Shown one piece after another: positions 12,451 to 20,837 of a DNA stretch of 64,000 nucleotides (position 1 is its first letter; each line of letters opens with the position of its first letter). Below the pieces are notes generated by a model. That model was not told the origin of the DNA. It was given only the letters and a program-made list of their open reading frames with translations, and did no database searches. The position numbers and the translations under genes are program-made. Source of the DNA: Firmicutes bacterium HGW-Firmicutes-2. GTDB taxonomy: Bacteria > Bacillota > Clostridia > Lachnospirales > Vallitaleaceae. The stretch spans positions 44,714 to 108,713 of the forward strand of contig PGZV01000011.1 in the NCBI GenBank assembly GCA_002841495.1, in the 5' to 3' direction.

Positions 12451-12805
12451 AGTTTTAGTCGTAGATGATGCAGTATTTATGAGAACAGTACTCAAAAAAA
12501 TGTTAGTTGAAGATGGATATGAAGTGTGTGGTGAGGCGGGCAATGGACTGGAAGCCATCAAACTTGCTAAAGAGCTGACACCGGACGTTGTGACTTTAGA
12601 TATCACCATGCCGGAGATGGATGGCGTTACGGCATTACCAAAAATCATGGAAGTATCACCAAACTCAAAAGTAATTATGTGTTCAGCTATGGGACAACAA
12701 CCTATGGTTGTGGAAGCTATAAAAAATGGCGCAAAAGACTTTATTGTTAAACCTTTTCAAAAAGCACGTGTTGTGCAAGCCATCGAAAATGTCATGAGCA
12801 AGTAA
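12440..12805 (+). CDS. Single-domain response regulator (CheY-like)
   Basis: This 121-residue protein is one receiver domain with no output domain. The acidic pair VVDDA (near residue 10), phospho-acceptor D in TLDITMPEMDG (about 54), the CSAMGQ switch residue region and K in IVKPF (about 104) are all present, so it should be phosphorylated by a histidine kinase not encoded here. It overlaps the end of rsmE by 11 bases; GGAGG fits the second of two adjacent ATGs (12440). The sequence resembles CheY proteins of chemotaxis, but no chemotaxis gene lies nearby, so the partner is unknown. Confidence 0.88.
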   Translation: MAIRVLVVDDAVFMRTVLKKMLVEDGYEVCGEAGNGLEAIKLAKELTPDVVTLDITMPEMDGVTALPKIMEVSPNSKVIMCSAMGQQPMVVEAIKNGAKDFIVKPFQKARVVQAIENVMSK

Positions 12806-12828
12806 ACATTCGATTGTAGAATAAAGAG

Positions 12829-12851
12829 AGGTAGGGCGACCTGCCTTTTTT
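12829..12851 (+). terminator. Terminator after the CheY-like gene
   Basis: A seven-pair stem AGGTAGG/CCTGCCT closed by a GCGA tetraloop is followed by six T. It ends the dnaJ-prmA-rsmE-cheY unit. Confidence 0.88.
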
Positions 12852-12891
12852 ATTGTTTGTTAAGAAAGTAGAAACAAATTAAGGAGAAAAA

Positions 12892-14046
12892 ATGGAAATA
12901 TATTTTGATAATGCAGCAACCACGAAGGTATCCGAAAAAGTGGCACAAGCCATGTTGCATATGTTGACGCATAATTATGGGAACCCTTCATCCTTGCATC
13001 AAAAAGGGTTTGAAGCAGAAAAAGCCATTGAAAACAGTAGACAAATTATTGCACAAACATTAAAAGTTAATAAAAAAGAAATCTATTTTACATCCGGTGG
13101 CACGGAAGCAAATAATATAGCAATAACAGGCGTGACCACTTCTAATAAAAGAGGTGGTAAACATATACTGGTATCTGCTATCGAACATCCTTCAGTCAAA
13201 GAAACGGTTCGACATCTAGAAACCATAGGCTACGAGGTTGAATCCATTCCAACAGATGGAATGGGTTATATTCAAATAGAAGCATTAGAACAGCTTATAA
13301 GACAAGATACCTTATTGGTATCTATTATGTATGTCAACAACGAGATCGGTACGATACAAGACATGGCAACCATAGGTAAGCTGATAAAAACCATAAATCC
13401 AAAAACGTTGTTCCATGTGGATGCTATTCAGGCTTTTGGCAAGTATATCTTAACACCGGGCAAAGACCAAATAGATATTATGACCATAAGCGGTCATAAA
13501 CTTCATGGACCTAAAGGTATCGGTGCCATATATATAAAAGATGGCACTAAAGTAGCGCCGTTGTTTCATGGTGGGCGTCAAGAAAGTGGTATACGTTCAG
13601 GTACAGAGAACGTTTCAGGTATTATCGGCTTTGGAATGGCAACAGAAGAAGCTTATCATCAACTTCAAGATCATAGAACCCATATAGAGGGTATAAAAGA
13701 ACATATGATTATGAGACTCACGAATGATGTTCCAGACATTACCTTTAATGGTGATATTGAAAAAGGCGCCTATCATATATTGAATATGGGTGTATCCGGT
13801 GTAAAGAGTGAAGTATTGCTTCATGCACTGGAAGAGCTTGAGATCTATGTATCTACCGGATCAGCGTGTTCTTCAAAAAAGAAAAATCACAGTATAACCC
13901 TTTCTGCATTGAACTTAACCCATGATGAAAAAGACAATGCCATAAGAATGAGTTTTTCAAAGTACAATACATTGGATGAAGTTGATCAATTTATTGAACA
14001 ACTGAACAAACTGTTGCCCATACTAAGAAGGTTCAAAAGAAAGTAG
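12892..14046 (+). CDS. Cysteine desulfurase, NifS/IscS family
   Basis: This PLP enzyme removes sulfur from cysteine as a persulfide for thiolation or Fe-S assembly. It has the N-terminal IYFDNAATTK, the family GNPSSLH, the PLP lysine in ISGHKLHGPKG (about residue 203), RSGTENVSG, and the active-site cysteine in STGSACSS (about 325). Length is 384. thiI starts eight bases after it, a pairing that argues this copy supplies sulfur for tRNA 4-thiouridine or thiazole synthesis rather than general Fe-S assembly. AAGGAG precedes the ATG. Confidence 0.93.
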   Translation: MEIYFDNAATTKVSEKVAQAMLHMLTHNYGNPSSLHQKGFEAEKAIENSRQIIAQTLKVNKKEIYFTSGGTEANNIAITGVTTSNKRGGKHILVSAIEHPSVKETVRHLETIGYEVESIPTDGMGYIQIEALEQLIRQDTLLVSIMYVNNEIGTIQDMATIGKLIKTINPKTLFHVDAIQAFGKYILTPGKDQIDIMTISGHKLHGPKGIGAIYIKDGTKVAPLFHGGRQESGIRSGTENVSGIIGFGMATEEAYHQLQDHRTHIEGIKEHMIMRLTNDVPDITFNGDIEKGAYHILNMGVSGVKSEVLLHALEELEIYVSTGSACSSKKKNHSITLSALNLTHDEKDNAIRMSFSKYNTLDEVDQFIEQLNKLLPILRRFKRK

Positions 14047-14053
14047 GATAAAT

Positions 14054-15235
14054 ATGAAGCAAGGCTATTTAATAAAATATGGTGAACTCGCCCTTAAAGG
14101 GAAAAATAGATATATTTTTGAAAATGCGTTGGTCAAACACATTCGAGATGCCATTAAACCCTTCGGAGAGTTTGAAGTGGTCAAAGAACAAGGACGTATT
14201 ATTTGTGAACCCCTTACTGATGTAGATGATGAAGCTGTTATGAACCGTATACAAATGATCTTCGGAATTATCGGAATATGCCCGGTCTATATACTTGAAG
14301 ACAACAGTATGGAAAATATAAGAATTCATTCAGTAGCTTTCTTAAAACAACACTATGATCAACATGATTTTACATTTAAAGTAGAGGCTAGGCGTGCAGA
14401 TAAAAAATATCCGCTAAATTCAATGGAAATCTCTAGAGATATCGGTGGCGTATTGCTGGATGCTTTTGATCAGTTAAGCGTAGATGTTCATAAGCCGGAA
14501 GTACGTGTTTATGTTGAAATTAGGAACAAATCTTATATATTTTCTAAGCAAATTAAGGGACTAGGCGGCATGCCGGTTGGTACCAACGGTAAGGCAATGC
14601 TCATGCTTTCAGGTGGCATTGATAGTCCGGTTGCAGGGTATATGGTAGCAAAAAGAGGTGTACATTTTGATGCAGTATATTATCATTCCCATCCTTATAC
14701 CAGTGAACGGGCAAAGCAGAAAGTTATAGACCTAGGTAAAATCGTTGCCAGATACAATGGTAGCTTTAACCTTCATGTGGTGCCCTTTACAGAGATTCAA
14801 TTGGATATTTATGAGAAATGTCCCCATGAACAATTAACCATCATTATGCGACGCTATATGATGATTATAGCAGAACGTATTGCAAGAGAGCACAACTGCT
14901 TGGCGCTTATAACCGGTGAGAGTATTGGTCAAGTGGCCAGTCAGACCATACAAAGTTTGGCAGCAACCAATGATGTATGCGGTATGCCTGTTTTTAGACC
15001 CCTCATAGGCTTTGATAAGCAAGAAATTGTGGATATTGCACAACGTATCGAGACATTTGAAACCTCCATATTACCTTATGAAGATTGTTGTACTATTTTT
15101 GTAGCCAAACATCCGGTAACTAAACCTAACATTAAATCAATCATGCGTTCTGAGGCTATTCTTGAGAATATTGAAGAGATGCTACAAAGAGCTATCGAAC
15201 AAAGAGAAGTGATTAAGATTGAACCTGATTTGTAA
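14054..15235 (+). CDS. thiI: tRNA 4-thiouridine synthase ThiI
   Basis: ThiI adenylates tRNA U8 and accepts sulfur from a cysteine desulfurase. It has the N-terminal ferredoxin-like and THUMP region (to about 165) and a PP-loop ATPase with SGGIDSPVAGYMVAKRG (about 183), then GESIGQVASQT. At 393 residues it lacks the C-terminal rhodanese domain of the E. coli enzyme, as is usual in Bacillota. It forms an operon with the upstream cysteine desulfurase and ends at a bidirectional terminator. Confidence 0.95.
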   Translation: MKQGYLIKYGELALKGKNRYIFENALVKHIRDAIKPFGEFEVVKEQGRIICEPLTDVDDEAVMNRIQMIFGIIGICPVYILEDNSMENIRIHSVAFLKQHYDQHDFTFKVEARRADKKYPLNSMEISRDIGGVLLDAFDQLSVDVHKPEVRVYVEIRNKSYIFSKQIKGLGGMPVGTNGKAMLMLSGGIDSPVAGYMVAKRGVHFDAVYYHSHPYTSERAKQKVIDLGKIVARYNGSFNLHVVPFTEIQLDIYEKCPHEQLTIIMRRYMMIIAERIAREHNCLALITGESIGQVASQTIQSLAATNDVCGMPVFRPLIGFDKQEIVDIAQRIETFETSILPYEDCCTIFVAKHPVTKPNIKSIMRSEAILENIEEMLQRAIEQREVIKIEPDL

Positions 15236-15282
15236 GAATAGACTGGATATGACATAATCTAGACTATTTAGATGCTAATATA

Positions 15283-15308
15283 AAAAAATCCACCTAAGTG
15301 GATTTTTT
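15283..15308. terminator. Bidirectional terminator between thiI and the HPr-like gene
   Basis: An 11-pair stem (15283-15293 with 15298-15308) has A6 on one side and T6 on the other, so it can act on both strands and serves the two converging genes. Confidence 0.88.
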
Positions 15309-15349
15309 ACTGACTTAATTTTAAGTTAAAGTTATAGAACTTTAACCAA

Positions 15350-15583
15350 TTATTCGAGGATAAAATCTTGAAGAACAGATTCAACTTCTTCGACGACAGA
15401 ATCATCATGAATCATTAATTCGATTGGCTTACTTAAGTCGAGTGAAAAAATCCCCATTATAGATTTTGCATCTATGACATAACGGCCAGATACCAAATCA
15501 AAGTCAGAATCATACTTGCTTACTGCATTAACAAACACTTTAACTTTATCAATAGAGTTTAAAGATACTTTTATAGTTTTCAT
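15350..15583 (-). CDS. HPr-like protein without the catalytic histidine (Crh-like)
   Basis: The 77-residue protein has the HPr fold pattern. SKYD and especially AKSIMGIFSLDL correspond to SKYD and LKSIMGVMSLGI of B. subtilis HPr, so the serine phosphorylated by HPr kinase (Ser46 in HPr) is kept. The phosphocarrier site HARP is missing: the region reads NSIDKVKVFV and is about three residues shorter. It should therefore not carry phosphate from enzyme I to sugar transporters. Like Crh, it could act as a CcpA corepressor; that role is inference. AAAGGAGGA precedes the start and the gene stands alone with its own promoter. Confidence 0.85.
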   Translation of the reverse strand: MKTIKVSLNSIDKVKVFVNAVSKYDSDFDLVSGRYVIDAKSIMGIFSLDLSKPIELMIHDDSVVEEVESVLQDFILE

Positions 15584-15619
15584 TATTTGGTCCTCCTTTA
15601 CATTATTTTATACACACTT

Positions 15620-15648
15620 ATACTACACTTTTTGAAAATTGATGTCAA
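15620..15648 (-). promoter_or_regulatory. Promoter for the HPr-like gene
   Basis: On the minus strand TTGACA (plus 15643-15648) and TAGTAT (plus 15620-15625) are spaced by 17 bases, about 40 bases upstream of the start. Confidence 0.6.
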
Positions 15649-15743
15649 TACGAATATTGACTAAAAAAAAATGTGAAATGTAAGGGCTTTCAGACAAATA
15701 GAATAAATAGAAATAAAAGAATCATCAAAGAAAGAGGCGAAAA

Positions 15744-17045
15744 ATGGCAAAAGTAGCGTTCCATACACTTGGCTGTAAAGTAAACCAATATGAAACTGAA
15801 GGTATGATGACTCAGTTCGAACAGATGGGTTATGATATTGTGAGCTTTTTTGAAAAGGCTGATATTTATATAATAAATACTTGTACGGTAACCAATATGG
15901 CAGATAAGAAGTCCAGACAAATGTTGGCAAAAGCCAAGAAGATTAATTCAAAGAGTTTGGTAGTTGCTGTAGGCTGCTATGTACAAGCATCTAATAAAGA
16001 GCTACTAGAAATGATACAAGTGGACCTTTTAATTGGTAACACAGATAAAGGCAATATGGTTCAAGTCATAGAAACTTATCTTGAAAGCAAGATTAAACCC
16101 ACAGTTGTAGATCTGAGCCAATACAAAGTCTATGATGATCTATGGATTAGTATGACTCAAGACCATACCAGAGCACATATTAAGATACAAGATGGCTGCG
16201 ATCAATTCTGTACGTATTGCATCATTCCTTATGCTAGAGGGAGAATTAGAAGTAGATCGGCATCCAGTATTCTTGAAGAATGCAAAGAACTGGCTAAAAA
16301 AGGTTATAAAGAAGTGGTATTAACGGGAATTCATCTTGCTTCCTATGGTGTTCAGTTTGATGATTATAGACTTATTAATTTGTTGGAAGAGATGCAAGGG
16401 ATAGAAGGTATTTTACGTATCCGTTTGGGCTCTCTTGAGCCTACATTAATAACCCATGACTTTGTAAGTCGTGTAGCAAAACTTGACAAAGTATGCCCTC
16501 ATTTTCATTTGTCTATGCAATCTGGAAATGATGAAATATTAAAGAAAATGAATCGAAAGTATACAACTGAAGATTACAAAAAGGCAGTTGATCGATTAAG
16601 AGAAAAAATACCTACCTGTGCGATAACTACAGACCTGATTGTAGGATTTCCTTCTGAGACGAAGGCACAGTTTGAAGATACGATGATGTTTATAAAAGAA
16701 ATCGGTTTTGCGGATATGCATATCTTCAAGTATTCTAAGCGTAACGGAACGCCGGCTGCGAAGATGAAGGAACAAGTCAACCCTAAAGAAAGCAACATGA
16801 GAAGTACAAGAGCTATTGAAATAGCTGAAAGTATGAAGCACAATTTCTTGACTAGGTTTATGGATATGGAGATGGAAGTTCTGATAGAAGATCAAGTCAT
16901 CCTTAATCAACAAATCTATTATGTCGGTCATACCACCAATCATATAAAGGTTTATACAATGTCGACACAGGCACTAGAAAAAAATACCATAAAAAAAATA
17001 CACTTAAAACAAGGATTTGAAGAGGGTTTGCTAGGGTCTTTATAG
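15744..17045 (+). CDS. mtaB: tRNA ms2t6A methylthiotransferase MtaB
   Basis: MtaB adds a methylthio group to t6A37 of tRNAs. It shows the N-terminal UPF0004 domain (HTLGCKVNQYETEGM with Cys near residue 10, then NTCTVT and AVGCYVQ), the radical SAM cluster CDQFCTYCIIPYARG (about 153-157) and a C-terminal TRAM-like domain, at 433 residues. AAAGAGG precedes the start. In B. subtilis it follows rsmE; here four genes intervene. Confidence 0.95.
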   Translation: MAKVAFHTLGCKVNQYETEGMMTQFEQMGYDIVSFFEKADIYIINTCTVTNMADKKSRQMLAKAKKINSKSLVVAVGCYVQASNKELLEMIQVDLLIGNTDKGNMVQVIETYLESKIKPTVVDLSQYKVYDDLWISMTQDHTRAHIKIQDGCDQFCTYCIIPYARGRIRSRSASSILEECKELAKKGYKEVVLTGIHLASYGVQFDDYRLINLLEEMQGIEGILRIRLGSLEPTLITHDFVSRVAKLDKVCPHFHLSMQSGNDEILKKMNRKYTTEDYKKAVDRLREKIPTCAITTDLIVGFPSETKAQFEDTMMFIKEIGFADMHIFKYSKRNGTPAAKMKEQVNPKESNMRSTRAIEIAESMKHNFLTRFMDMEMEVLIEDQVILNQQIYYVGHTTNHIKVYTMSTQALEKNTIKKIHLKQGFEEGLLGSL

Positions 17046-17141
17046 ATTTTGGTTTTATATATTAGAATAAAAAGTAATACCTAGTGTAAATTTTATATTA
17101 TTTTGATTGTATTTTTAGGATTTTTATTATAAACTGTAGCT

Positions 17142-17225
17142 AAGGTTAAGGTCTAAAACACAGTTTCTTTAAAAGTACATACAATATATAGTTTGATTAG
17201 ATTCATTCGTAACAAGATATTGTTA
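17142..17225 (+). repeat. Degenerate left half of the palindromic repeat
   Basis: It starts AAGGTTAAGGTCTAAAAC and contains ACATACAATATATAG, then diverges and ends AAGATATTGTTAT. It is directly followed by an inverted copy at 17226. The stretch 17046-17141 is A/T-rich and holds nothing I can identify. Confidence 0.6.
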
Positions 17226-17302
17226 TAGGGTCAAAACTAAGTTTCACTAAATTCACATACAATATATAGATTACGTTGATACATTCATAACTATATATTG
17301 TC
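17226..17302 (-). repeat. Inverted partial copy of the palindromic repeat, upstream of ireB
   Basis: Read on the minus strand it contains GTTATGAATGTATCAACG, CTATATATTGTATGT and AGTGAAACTTAGTTTTGACC, the same order as the right two thirds of the full copies at 17665 and 41608. It is in the opposite orientation to every other copy in the window and ends just before ireB. Confidence 0.7.
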
Positions 17303-17345
17303 ATAGATGAACACAAATATTAGTAGTTTGTTAGGACGTGAAATT

Positions 17346-17609
17346 GTGGGCAAATTTGGGCATACGCTTTTCTTTAAAAAATTTGATAAAGAACCTGAAA
17401 ACGAAATTAAGGTTGTACTTAAGGAAGTCTATGAAGCACTTAACGAAAAAGGTTACAATCCCAATTATCAGATTGTAGGCTATATTTTGTCTGGAGATCC
17501 AACATATATTACCAGTCATAAGAACGCAAGAACAAAGATTGGTAGAATAGAACGAGATGCTTTAATGGAAGAACTGGTAAAGGATTATGTAGAACATAAT
17601 TTGAAATAA
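17346..17609 (+). CDS. ireB: IreB family regulatory phosphoprotein (UPF0297)
   Basis: IreB is a small cytosolic substrate of the PASTA kinase IreK in Enterococcus faecalis, where it modulates antibiotic tolerance. The family core is obvious: VYEALNEKGYNPNYQIVGYILSGDP, then SHKNARTKIGRIERD, then ELVKDYVEH. I prefer the GTG at 17346 (87 residues) because AGGA lies nine bases upstream; the ATG at 17307 adds 13 residues, has no ribosome site and abuts a repeat. In most Clostridia ireB leads ruvX-DUF1292-fur, as here, but a terminator and a repeat now separate it from ruvX. Confidence 0.9.
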   Translation: MGKFGHTLFFKKFDKEPENEIKVVLKEVYEALNEKGYNPNYQIVGYILSGDPTYITSHKNARTKIGRIERDALMEELVKDYVEHNLK

Positions 17610-17621
17610 TATGTGAATATC

Positions 17622-17656
17622 AAAAACTGTAGAGACTCGGTTTCTACAGTTTTTCT
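17622..17656 (+). terminator. Terminator after ireB
   Basis: A 12-pair stem (17622-17633 with 17643-17654) with A5 before it and T5 at the end, 13 bases after the ireB stop. Confidence 0.88.
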
Positions 17657-17664
17657 TAGTCGGT

Positions 17665-17785
17665 AAGGTTATAGTGTTAAAACTATATAGTTTAACTTTT
17701 ACATACAATATATAGTTATGAGTGTATCAACGTAACCTATATGTTGTATGTAATTTAGAGAAACTTAGTTTTGACACTTCACCTT
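17665..17785 (+). repeat. Complete 121-bp palindromic intergenic repeat
   Basis: Its ends are inverted repeats (AAGGTTATAGTGTTAAAAC against GTTTTGACACTTCACCTT with a few mismatches), and inside ACATACAATATATAG pairs with CTATATGTTGTATGT. It is the same length and orientation as the copy at 41608-41728 and most bases are identical. It carries no reading frame. It lies between the ireB terminator and ruvX. Confidence 0.85.
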
Positions 17786-17824
17786 AATAGGCGAGGTATC
17801 TCATTGAAAGGACTTAATACATTT

Positions 17825-18241
17825 ATGAGGATATTAGGACTCGATTATGGCAGTAAGACGATAGGCGTTGCCGTATGTGACCCTTTTGGTTGGACGGCTC
17901 AAGGCATTGAAACCATCGAACGCAAGGAAGAAAACAATCTTGTAGCGTCCATTGTCAGACTAGGAGAAATTATTGATCAGTATAAAGTAGAGAAAATTGT
18001 TTTAGGCTTACCTAAAAACATGAACAATACAGAAGGTGAACGGGTTGAAAAGACGAAGTTATTCCAGAACAGACTGATCCGTGAGTTTGGACTCGAAGTC
18101 ATTCTGTGGGATGAACGTCTTAGCACTATGGGCGCAAGCCGTGCACTAACAGCAGCAGATATGAGTGCAAAAAAGCAAAAAAAAGTTATTGATAAAATGG
18201 CAGCAGTATTTATTTTACAAGGATATCTGGATTGTCATTAA
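17825..18241 (+). CDS. ruvX: Holliday junction resolvase-like protein RuvX (YqgF)
   Basis: This RNase H-fold nuclease family includes YqgF, implicated in pre-16S rRNA 5' end processing and suggested as a Holliday junction resolvase. The N-terminal MRILGLDYGSKTIGVA holds the first catalytic Asp, GLPKNMNNTEG is the conserved loop, and WDERLSTMGA holds the later acidic residue; length is 138, standard. The start is set by this motif; AAAGGA lies about 12 bases upstream, rather far. DUF1292 and fur follow. Confidence 0.93.
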   Translation: MRILGLDYGSKTIGVAVCDPFGWTAQGIETIERKEENNLVASIVRLGEIIDQYKVEKIVLGLPKNMNNTEGERVEKTKLFQNRLIREFGLEVILWDERLSTMGASRALTAADMSAKKQKKVIDKMAAVFILQGYLDCH

Positions 18242-18287
18242 GTAAAATACTTTATATTCCCACTAAAAAATGAAGATAGGAGGAAAA

Positions 18288-18554
18288 ATGGATAAAATAA
18301 AATTTACTTTTGAAGAAACCGGTGAAGATGTTGTTTTTTGTGTCTTAGGGAATACCCAAGTCAATGAAATAGCATATATACTTGTTGTGGATGAAAATGA
18401 AATCGAAGATGAGGATATGACCGCCTATATTCTAAAGGCAACAGAAGCAGATGATATGGACATCATCTATGAAATCGTTGACAATGAAGAAGAACTTTCA
18501 GTGGTTGTCCCAATACTAGAAAAATTTTTAGATGATTTTGAGATTGAGTTATAA
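18288..18554 (+). CDS. DUF1292 domain protein
   Basis: A small acidic protein of 88 residues. The pattern FTFEETGEDVVFCVLGNTQVNEIAYILV, then a middle acidic stretch, then EIVDNEEELSVVVPILEKFLDD matches the DUF1292 family always found between ruvX and fur in Clostridia. Its function is not established. TAGGAGG lies before the ATG at 18288. Confidence 0.88.
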   Translation: MDKIKFTFEETGEDVVFCVLGNTQVNEIAYILVVDENEIEDEDMTAYILKATEADDMDIIYEIVDNEEELSVVVPILEKFLDDFEIEL

Positions 18555-18564
18555 AATCAATTAT

Positions 18565-18605
18565 TTGACAAAAGCCCTGTCCTACATTATAATCTGTATA
18601 GGACA
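18565..18605 (+). promoter_or_regulatory. Consensus promoter with operator-like dyad before fur
   Basis: TTGACA (18565-18570), 17 bases, TATAAT (18588-18593) is a perfect housekeeping promoter. A dyad TGTCCTA (18578-18584) / TAGGACA (18599-18605) brackets the -10 box, and the core TTATAAT-C-TGTATAG (18587-18601) matches the PerR box at 11 of 15 positions. Autorepression by the downstream Fur-family protein is a reasonable inference. Confidence 0.75.
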
Positions 18606-18658
18606 AAGGTTTAATTTGAGAGATGTCTCAAAAAATTATTGAATTAGGGGATGAGCTA

Positions 18659-19108
18659 ATGATAAAGTTTGTTGATCTATATGAAAAAACATTGAAGGAA
18701 AATGGATACAAATTAACAAATCAAAGACGTGTCGTACTTGAGACGCTTTACAATAGAGTGGGTGAGCATTTAACCGCTGAAGAAGTACATCAGTTGGTCA
18801 AAATGGTTAATCCGGAAATTGGTCTGGCAACAGTTTATAGAACCCTTCAATTACTATCAGAATTAGGACTCATTGACAAGCTCAACCTAGATGATGGTGT
18901 TGTTCGGTATGAAATCGGCGAAATGGAAACAAAGCATCGTCACCATCATTTAATCTGTGAAGAATGCGGCACCATAATGGGTGTCGATGATGATATGTTG
19001 GACGCTCTTGAAGAAGCATTCAGCAAAAAATATGGATTTAAGGTCACCGACCATGTGGTCAAATTTTATGGTGTCTGTAAGTCCTGCTTACAAAAACAAG
19101 AATCATAA
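18659..19108 (+). CDS. Fur family metal-responsive repressor
   Basis: A 149-residue winged-helix repressor with an N-terminal DNA-binding domain (GYKLTNQRRVVLETLYNR, LATVYRTLQLL) and a metal-binding dimerisation domain: the HRHHHLICEECG cluster and a second pair CKSC near the C-terminus, which suggests structural zinc. The residue five after the second Cys of CEEC is Gly, where Fur usually has Glu and PerR Asp, so its metal and peroxide specificity cannot be assigned. AGGGGATG precedes the ATG at 18659. It is set between DUF1292 and ribonuclease J and has its own promoter and probable operator. Confidence 0.92.
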   Translation: MIKFVDLYEKTLKENGYKLTNQRRVVLETLYNRVGEHLTAEEVHQLVKMVNPEIGLATVYRTLQLLSELGLIDKLNLDDGVVRYEIGEMETKHRHHHLICEECGTIMGVDDDMLDALEEAFSKKYGFKVTDHVVKFYGVCKSCLQKQES

Positions 19109-19153
19109 TACTTTGCAATCAAGCAAGGTTGAAGAAAATACGGAGGTGTAGTT

Positions 19154-20821
19154 TTGAACAAAAGCAAATCAAAATTGAAAATATTACCTCTGGGTGGATT
19201 AGAACAAATCGGTATGAATATTACCATTTTCGAGTATGAAGATGATATTATTGTAGTAGATTGTGGTATAGCCTTCCCAGAAGATGAGATGTTAGGTATA
19301 GATTTAGTTATCCCGGATGTCGAATATCTTAAGACAAACATTGATAAAGTCAGAGGTATTGTATTGACCCACGGTCATGAAGATCATATTGGCGCACTGC
19401 CTTATGTTCTACGTGATATCAACGTGCCCATATATGGTACTAAACTTACAATAGGTCTTGTAGAAAACAAACTCAGGGAACACAAAATTCTAAATGACGT
19501 CAACAGAAATGTCATAACGCCCGGTCAGAAAATAAACCTAGGTGTATTTAACATTGAGTTTATACGTACCACCCATTCCATACCCGACCCTGTGGCTTTG
19601 GCAATTACCACACCGGTCGGCGTTGTTGTGCATACGGGTGATTTTAAAATCGACTTTACCCCTATATATGGTAAACCGATAGATTTACAAAAATTTGCCG
19701 AAATCGGGAAAAAAGGCGTGCTGCTGTTAATGGCAGACTCAACGAATGCAGAAAGACCCGGTTATACCATGTCTGAAACCACAGTTGCACGAGCTTTTGA
19801 CGAGTTGTTCTCAGACTTTAAAGGCAAAAGAATTATTGTAGCCACCTTTGCATCCAATGTGGATCGTGTGCAGCAAATTATACATGCAGCAGGAAAATAC
19901 AAAAGAAAAGTTGTCGTCGAAGGTCGAAGTATGATTAATGTTGTGGCTACAGCTATTGAACTTGGCTATATAAAAATGCCACCGAAAATGATGATTACTC
20001 ATGAAGAGATGGATCAATACAGAGATGGTCAGATTGTCATTATTACAACAGGTAGTCAAGGCGAGCCGATGGCAGCTCTATCTAGAATGGCATCCAAAAC
20101 CCATCGCCACATTAATATTCAAAAAGGTGATAAGGTTATATTAAGTTCTAAACCGATACCGGGGAATGAAAAAACCGTTTCAAAAGTTATCAATTCCTTA
20201 TTTTCTCAAGGTGCAGAAGTCATATTTGAAGATACCCATGTATCCGGACATGCTTACCAAGAAGAGTTAAAACTGATCCATTCGTTGGTCATGCCCAAAT
20301 ATTTCATACCATTACATGGTGAAGTGAGACATATGAAAAAGCATGCTGAGCTTGCGGAATCTCTAGGCATGCGTTCTGACCGCATCACAATATTGGCACC
20401 TGGTGATGTATATGAAATAGATTTTAACAGTGCTGAAAAAACAGGACATGTGAATTCACAGCCGATTTTTGTAGATGGTTTAGGTGTTGGTGATGTTGGA
20501 AGTGTCGTACTAAGGGATAGACAAAAATTATCTCAAGATGGTTTGTTGACAGTTGTTATTACCATGTCCAAACAAACCAGAGAAGTACTTGCAGGACCTG
20601 ATATTGTATCCAGAGGATTTGTCTATGTACGAGAATCCAGTGATATGATGGTTGAGGCGAGAGCCGTCGTTGTAAAGGCGCTTGATCAATGTAGCCGTAA
20701 AAATATCAGAGACTGGAATAAAATAAAAATGTCGGTAAGAGATGCCCTAAGAGACTATCTATGGGTTCAAACCAAAAGAAATCCTATGATTTTACCTGTG
20801 ATCATGGAAGTAGATGCATAA
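19154..20821 (+). CDS. rnj: Ribonuclease J
   Basis: RNase J is a metallo-beta-lactamase fold 5'-3' exonuclease and endonuclease of Gram-positive mRNA turnover. The zinc motif HGHEDHIGALP (about residue 75), the beta-CASP region, and the C-terminal LHGEVRHMKKHAELA are present; length is 555, as for J1 and J2. The start is a TTG with GGAGGTG seven bases upstream. Only one copy is in the window, so J1 versus J2 is not decided. Confidence 0.95.
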   Translation: MNKSKSKLKILPLGGLEQIGMNITIFEYEDDIIVVDCGIAFPEDEMLGIDLVIPDVEYLKTNIDKVRGIVLTHGHEDHIGALPYVLRDINVPIYGTKLTIGLVENKLREHKILNDVNRNVITPGQKINLGVFNIEFIRTTHSIPDPVALAITTPVGVVVHTGDFKIDFTPIYGKPIDLQKFAEIGKKGVLLLMADSTNAERPGYTMSETTVARAFDELFSDFKGKRIIVATFASNVDRVQQIIHAAGKYKRKVVVEGRSMINVVATAIELGYIKMPPKMMITHEEMDQYRDGQIVIITTGSQGEPMAALSRMASKTHRHINIQKGDKVILSSKPIPGNEKTVSKVINSLFSQGAEVIFEDTHVSGHAYQEELKLIHSLVMPKYFIPLHGEVRHMKKHAELAESLGMRSDRITILAPGDVYEIDFNSAEKTGHVNSQPIFVDGLGVGDVGSVVLRDRQKLSQDGLLTVVITMSKQTREVLAGPDIVSRGFVYVRESSDMMVEARAVVVKALDQCSRKNIRDWNKIKMSVRDALRDYLWVQTKRNPMILPVIMEVDA

Positions 20822-20837
20822 TTTCATAGAAAAAACT

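Noticed and set aside
17307..17345. N-terminal extension of IreB from an ATG at 17307
   Set aside because: There is no ribosome site, the extension is not part of the family, and it abuts a repeat; GTG at 17346 is better placed.
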